Shown here: piece by piece, positions 62,220-64,000 of the stretch | Layout of the letters: each line of letters begins with the position of its first letter | Numbering within the stretch: the first letter of the stretch is position 1 | Assembly: GCA_029261295.1 (NCBI GenBank) | Contig: JAJDBP010000006.1 | Span: forward strand, 62,001-126,000 | DNA: 64,000 bases | Direction: 5' to 3' | DNA from: Nitrospirales bacterium | GTDB taxonomy: Bacteria > Nitrospirota > Nitrospiria > Nitrospirales > UBA8639 | Program-made: the position numbers and the translations under genes | The notes under the pieces: model-generated | Databases searched by the model: none | Told to the model about the DNA's origin: nothing | The model's input: only the letters and a program-made list of their open reading frames with translations

Positions 62220-62261
62220 CTGGTTCTGATTGTGGGGGTTCAACTCCTCCTCCCCCAGCCA
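62220..62261 (+). repeat. Right attachment-type direct repeat (tRNA-Gln 3' half copy)
   Basis: Exact copy of 61399-61440. The sequence before it does not resemble a tRNA 5' half, so it is a fragment, not a second tRNA. It would be attR of the cassette. Confidence 0.85.
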
Positions 62262-62270
62262 TGTATTCGC

Positions 62271-62761
62271 ATTTCACCTTTCTTCCAGCAAGCATCCAGG
62301 AAGTACAGGCAGGGTTCCCATGGTGGGCACATTCATTCAGTGCCTGTTCTTCTGGTTCTGTCGCCATTAGCGAAATGGTGAACACTCCTCTAAGTTTTCA
62401 TCCAATCTTAGATTAGAATACTCCAGTAAAATTGGAAATTTCTGTCTACAAAATATGAAGGTCAAACCCTTCAATACCTTCAAAACCCCATTTGCAATAG
62501 AACCATTTTTCCTCCTTGTTTTAACTGCTCCATGTTCCCTTTAATCTCCAAATTTTGTATGGTAAAGGTCGGATTACTTGAAAGCCCCACTTCGTAGGTT
62601 CATGCAATGGACCAAGAGGATAGCGGCGTATGAAGGGAAAACGGTCAGGCCGCGGCTCATGGATGTGAGACGAGTTCGATGAGTCAAAATGGAAAAGAAG
62701 TGTATTTTGCTGAAGAATAGAAGGACATAGCCTTCACCGGTCTTAGGAAAAATTAGGGCGA
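62271..62761. other. Non-coding stretch after the cassette
   Basis: About 490 bp between the right repeat and the protease gene. I see no credible gene, tRNA or terminator. An 11-nt match to the tRNA anticodon region (TTCTGGTTCTG, near 62350) is probably chance. It may be older island debris. Confidence 0.4.
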
Positions 62762-64000
62762 ATGAACAAATTTGGATCTACAATGAGATTATTAGGGTAC
62801 TCTTGCCTTTCTCGCAATTTTTTCTCTCCTCCCCTTTTTGGAATGGTAGGCTTCTCTCTAGCACTCCTGGGTATATTCAATGGGATAGAGGTCCAGGCCA
62901 ATGATGTGGAGTCCTTGCGTGCGGGAGTTGTCCGCATCGTAGCCAAAAGTGATGACGGTTCAAAGGTGGGATCTGGAATCATCGTAAAGCAAACCGAAAA
63001 TCGGGCGATCATTTTAACTGCCTCCCATGTGATCGAAGGAGCGAAAAAAATCCAAGTGGCATTTTATAGGGACCCTCTCACTTCCCTTCCAGGAAACGTT
63101 TATAAAATGGAAGGAGACGATCCTAAAGGATTGGGGATCCTAAAGGTGGAGGGGAAATTACCTCCAGGGATTACTTCCTTGCAAATAAATCCCGCTGAAC
63201 ATGCCAAGGCGGGTGAAAGTGTCATGATGATTGGGCATCCGAGGACTGCTGGAGTACCCTGGATGATTGCCCAAGGCACCATTGGAGGATTAGACGGACG
63301 ACTGCTTTTGTTTTCTGGTCCAATTGAGGAAGGAAGTTCTGGGGGACCTTTGATCGTGAACAATGAAGTCATTGGGGTGATTGTCGAAAAGTTTGATGTT
63401 CTTGGCCGTGCTGTTCCTGCTGGAACCATTCGGACGACTTTAGAATCTTGGCTAATACACCCCAGTCCAATATCGCCCAAAAGGGTTGAAGCATCTGATC
63501 CTCAAACCAACATCCTTGAAGGGTTTACCTGTGAAACGTTTAGGGAAAAAGATACCCTGGGAGAAATACGAAAGAGGGGATTAAAGAAGGCCTTACATCA
63601 AGCCATTCTTTCATCTAAAGCGTATTGGGAAGCGACCTCCCAAGTCTCAACCATGCGATTGAAAGAGGATTTCCTTGAGGGGATTTCTTCAAATCTGCTA
63701 CGAAATATCCAACTGATCAACTTTGAGACAAAACCTGGAGAACAGTTTTGCTTTACCTCTTCTGCTGAATTTAAACTTGCCTCGTTAAAAGAGTACATTC
63801 AAGGCAGGGGTAGTACACGAATGATTGCGGAGGAAACGAAAAATTCCCCCTTAACCGTGAACCCTGATTTTGACCTATTAGTTTGGACTAATAAGGAGAA
63901 TAATAGATTTTTTGAAGATGATTCGTTAGAGATTTACGTGCAAACCGAGATAAACGCCTATCTTAAAGTGGATTACTTTACTGCTGAGGGGACCGTCACG
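62762..64000 (+). CDS. Trypsin-like serine protease with DUF4384-like C-terminal region (3' end outside window)
   Basis: 413 codons, open to the window edge. A signal peptide or anchor (hydrophobic about residues 25-42) precedes a trypsin-like domain with the His motif ILTASHVIEGAKK and the Ser motif EEGSSGGPLIV. The position usually holding the catalytic Asp (DxALL-type) reads DDPKGLGILKV, with Gly in place of Asp, although nearby Asp residues might substitute. After a helical linker, DLLVWTNKENNRFFEDDSLEIYV and NAYLKVDYF fit a DUF4384 domain. AGGG lies just before the ATG at 62762; an ATG at 62783 is an alternative start. It may act in envelope proteolysis or as a pseudoprotease. Confidence 0.85.
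   Translation, partial: MNKFGSTMRLLGYSCLSRNFFSPPLFGMVGFSLALLGIFNGIEVQANDVESLRAGVVRIVAKSDDGSKVGSGIIVKQTENRAIILTASHVIEGAKKIQVAFYRDPLTSLPGNVYKMEGDDPKGLGILKVEGKLPPGITSLQINPAEHAKAGESVMMIGHPRTAGVPWMIAQGTIGGLDGRLLLFSGPIEEGSSGGPLIVNNEVIGVIVEKFDVLGRAVPAGTIRTTLESWLIHPSPISPKRVEASDPQTNILEGFTCETFREKDTLGEIRKRGLKKALHQAILSSKAYWEATSQVSTMRLKEDFLEGISSNLLRNIQLINFETKPGEQFCFTSSAEFKLASLKEYIQGRGSTRMIAEETKNSPLTVNPDFDLLVWTNKENNRFFEDDSLEIYVQTEINAYLKVDYFTAEGTVT

Larger units (their letters stand above)
61399..62261 (+). mobile_element. Mini-island at tRNA-Gln carrying a MntA/HepT toxin-antitoxin pair
   Basis: The region is bounded by an exact 42-bp direct repeat (61399-61440 and 62220-62261) whose left copy is the 3' half of the intact tRNA-Gln. 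The right copy has no tRNA 5' half. With the next 9 bp (6 of them matching) the repeat extends to 48 of 51 positions. This is the classic footprint of site-specific integration into a tRNA anticodon loop, with the repeat unit 821 bp long. The only genes inside are the nucleotidyltransferase and the HEPN protein. No integrase is present, so it is either a non-autonomous cassette or a remnant. Confidence 0.7.

Noticed and set aside
62220-62261. Second tRNA-Gln gene
   Set aside because: Only the 3' half is present; the upstream sequence has no acceptor or D arm.
62349-62360. Third attachment-like copy (11-nt match to the anticodon region)
   Set aside because: Too short, and no match continues into the T arm; likely chance.
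62743-63480. Two minus-strand frames at the right end
   Set aside because: They are shadows of the plus-strand protease gene, which has clear motifs and runs past the edge.
1-64000. CRISPR arrays, insertion sequences, rRNA, prophage structural genes
   Set aside because: No regular spacer repeats, transposase motifs, rRNA stretches or phage proteins were seen on either strand.

Overview
The window reads as a chromosomal segment of a Gram-negative bacterium, most likely a member of the Nitrospirota (Nitrospira-like). This placement is an inference from gene content: an ExbB/ExbD/TonB system, SecA with a C-terminal SEC-C zinc motif, a complete 13-subunit complex I operon with a fused nuoCD and a MidA-type methyltransferase in front of it, and a linked ilvBNC-psd-pssA-leuAB-asd-spoIID-queA block. 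There is no rRNA here to confirm it. Almost all of the window is ordinary, densely packed housekeeping DNA.

Layout. (1) 1-5.1 kb, minus strand: an excisionase-type HTH gene, then a TonB/ExbB/ExbD/TPR operon. The operon is bracketed by two small paralogous secreted proteins that share a His-rich stretch followed by a Cys-Ala-Trp-x-Cys motif. (2) 5.2-8.0 kb: secA. (3) 8.3-14.4 kb: a small orphan gene, a STAS-domain gene with an intrinsic terminator directly ahead of it, and a surface-glycosylation cluster (GT2, GtrA, two methyltransferases and a large polytopic membrane protein). (4) 14.8-31.1 kb: midA then nuoA-B-CD-E-F-G-H-I-J-K-L-M-N. (5) 31.2-46.2 kb, mixed strands: ankyrin protein, purH-purD-tsaC, HugZ-like protein, RmlD-like reductase, threonine aldolase, several small unknowns, a YifB/ComM ATPase, a membrane-anchored predicted pseudokinase, and bioF. 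(6) 46.3-58.8 kb: one long plus-strand block for branched-chain amino acids (ilvB, ilvN, ilvC, leuA, leuB), phosphatidylethanolamine (psd, pssA), an NHL-repeat protein, asd, a SpoIID-like protein and queA. (7) 58.8-64.0 kb: a PpiD/SurA-N-like protein, gltX, tRNA-Gln(CTG), and a compact cassette with a MntA/HepT toxin-antitoxin pair bounded by an exact 42-bp duplication of the tRNA 3' half. The last gene is a trypsin-like protease with a DUF4384-like tail that runs off the window edge.

How it fits together. The nuo block gives a full NADH:quinone oxidoreductase (NuoEFG NADH module included). The neighbouring MidA homologue has an obvious candidate target, the HGVLR arginine in the NuoD half of NuoCD. 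The TonB block looks like a dedicated energy-transduction unit for outer-membrane uptake, perhaps of a metal. The ilv-leu block is a biosynthetic superoperon.

The most noteworthy signal is the 821-bp tRNA-Gln-bounded MntA/HepT cassette, which carries no recombinase. Next are the CAWxC/TonB operon with its TonB-box/TonB-C-terminal-domain chimera, and the pseudokinase. I saw no CRISPR array, insertion sequence or rRNA.
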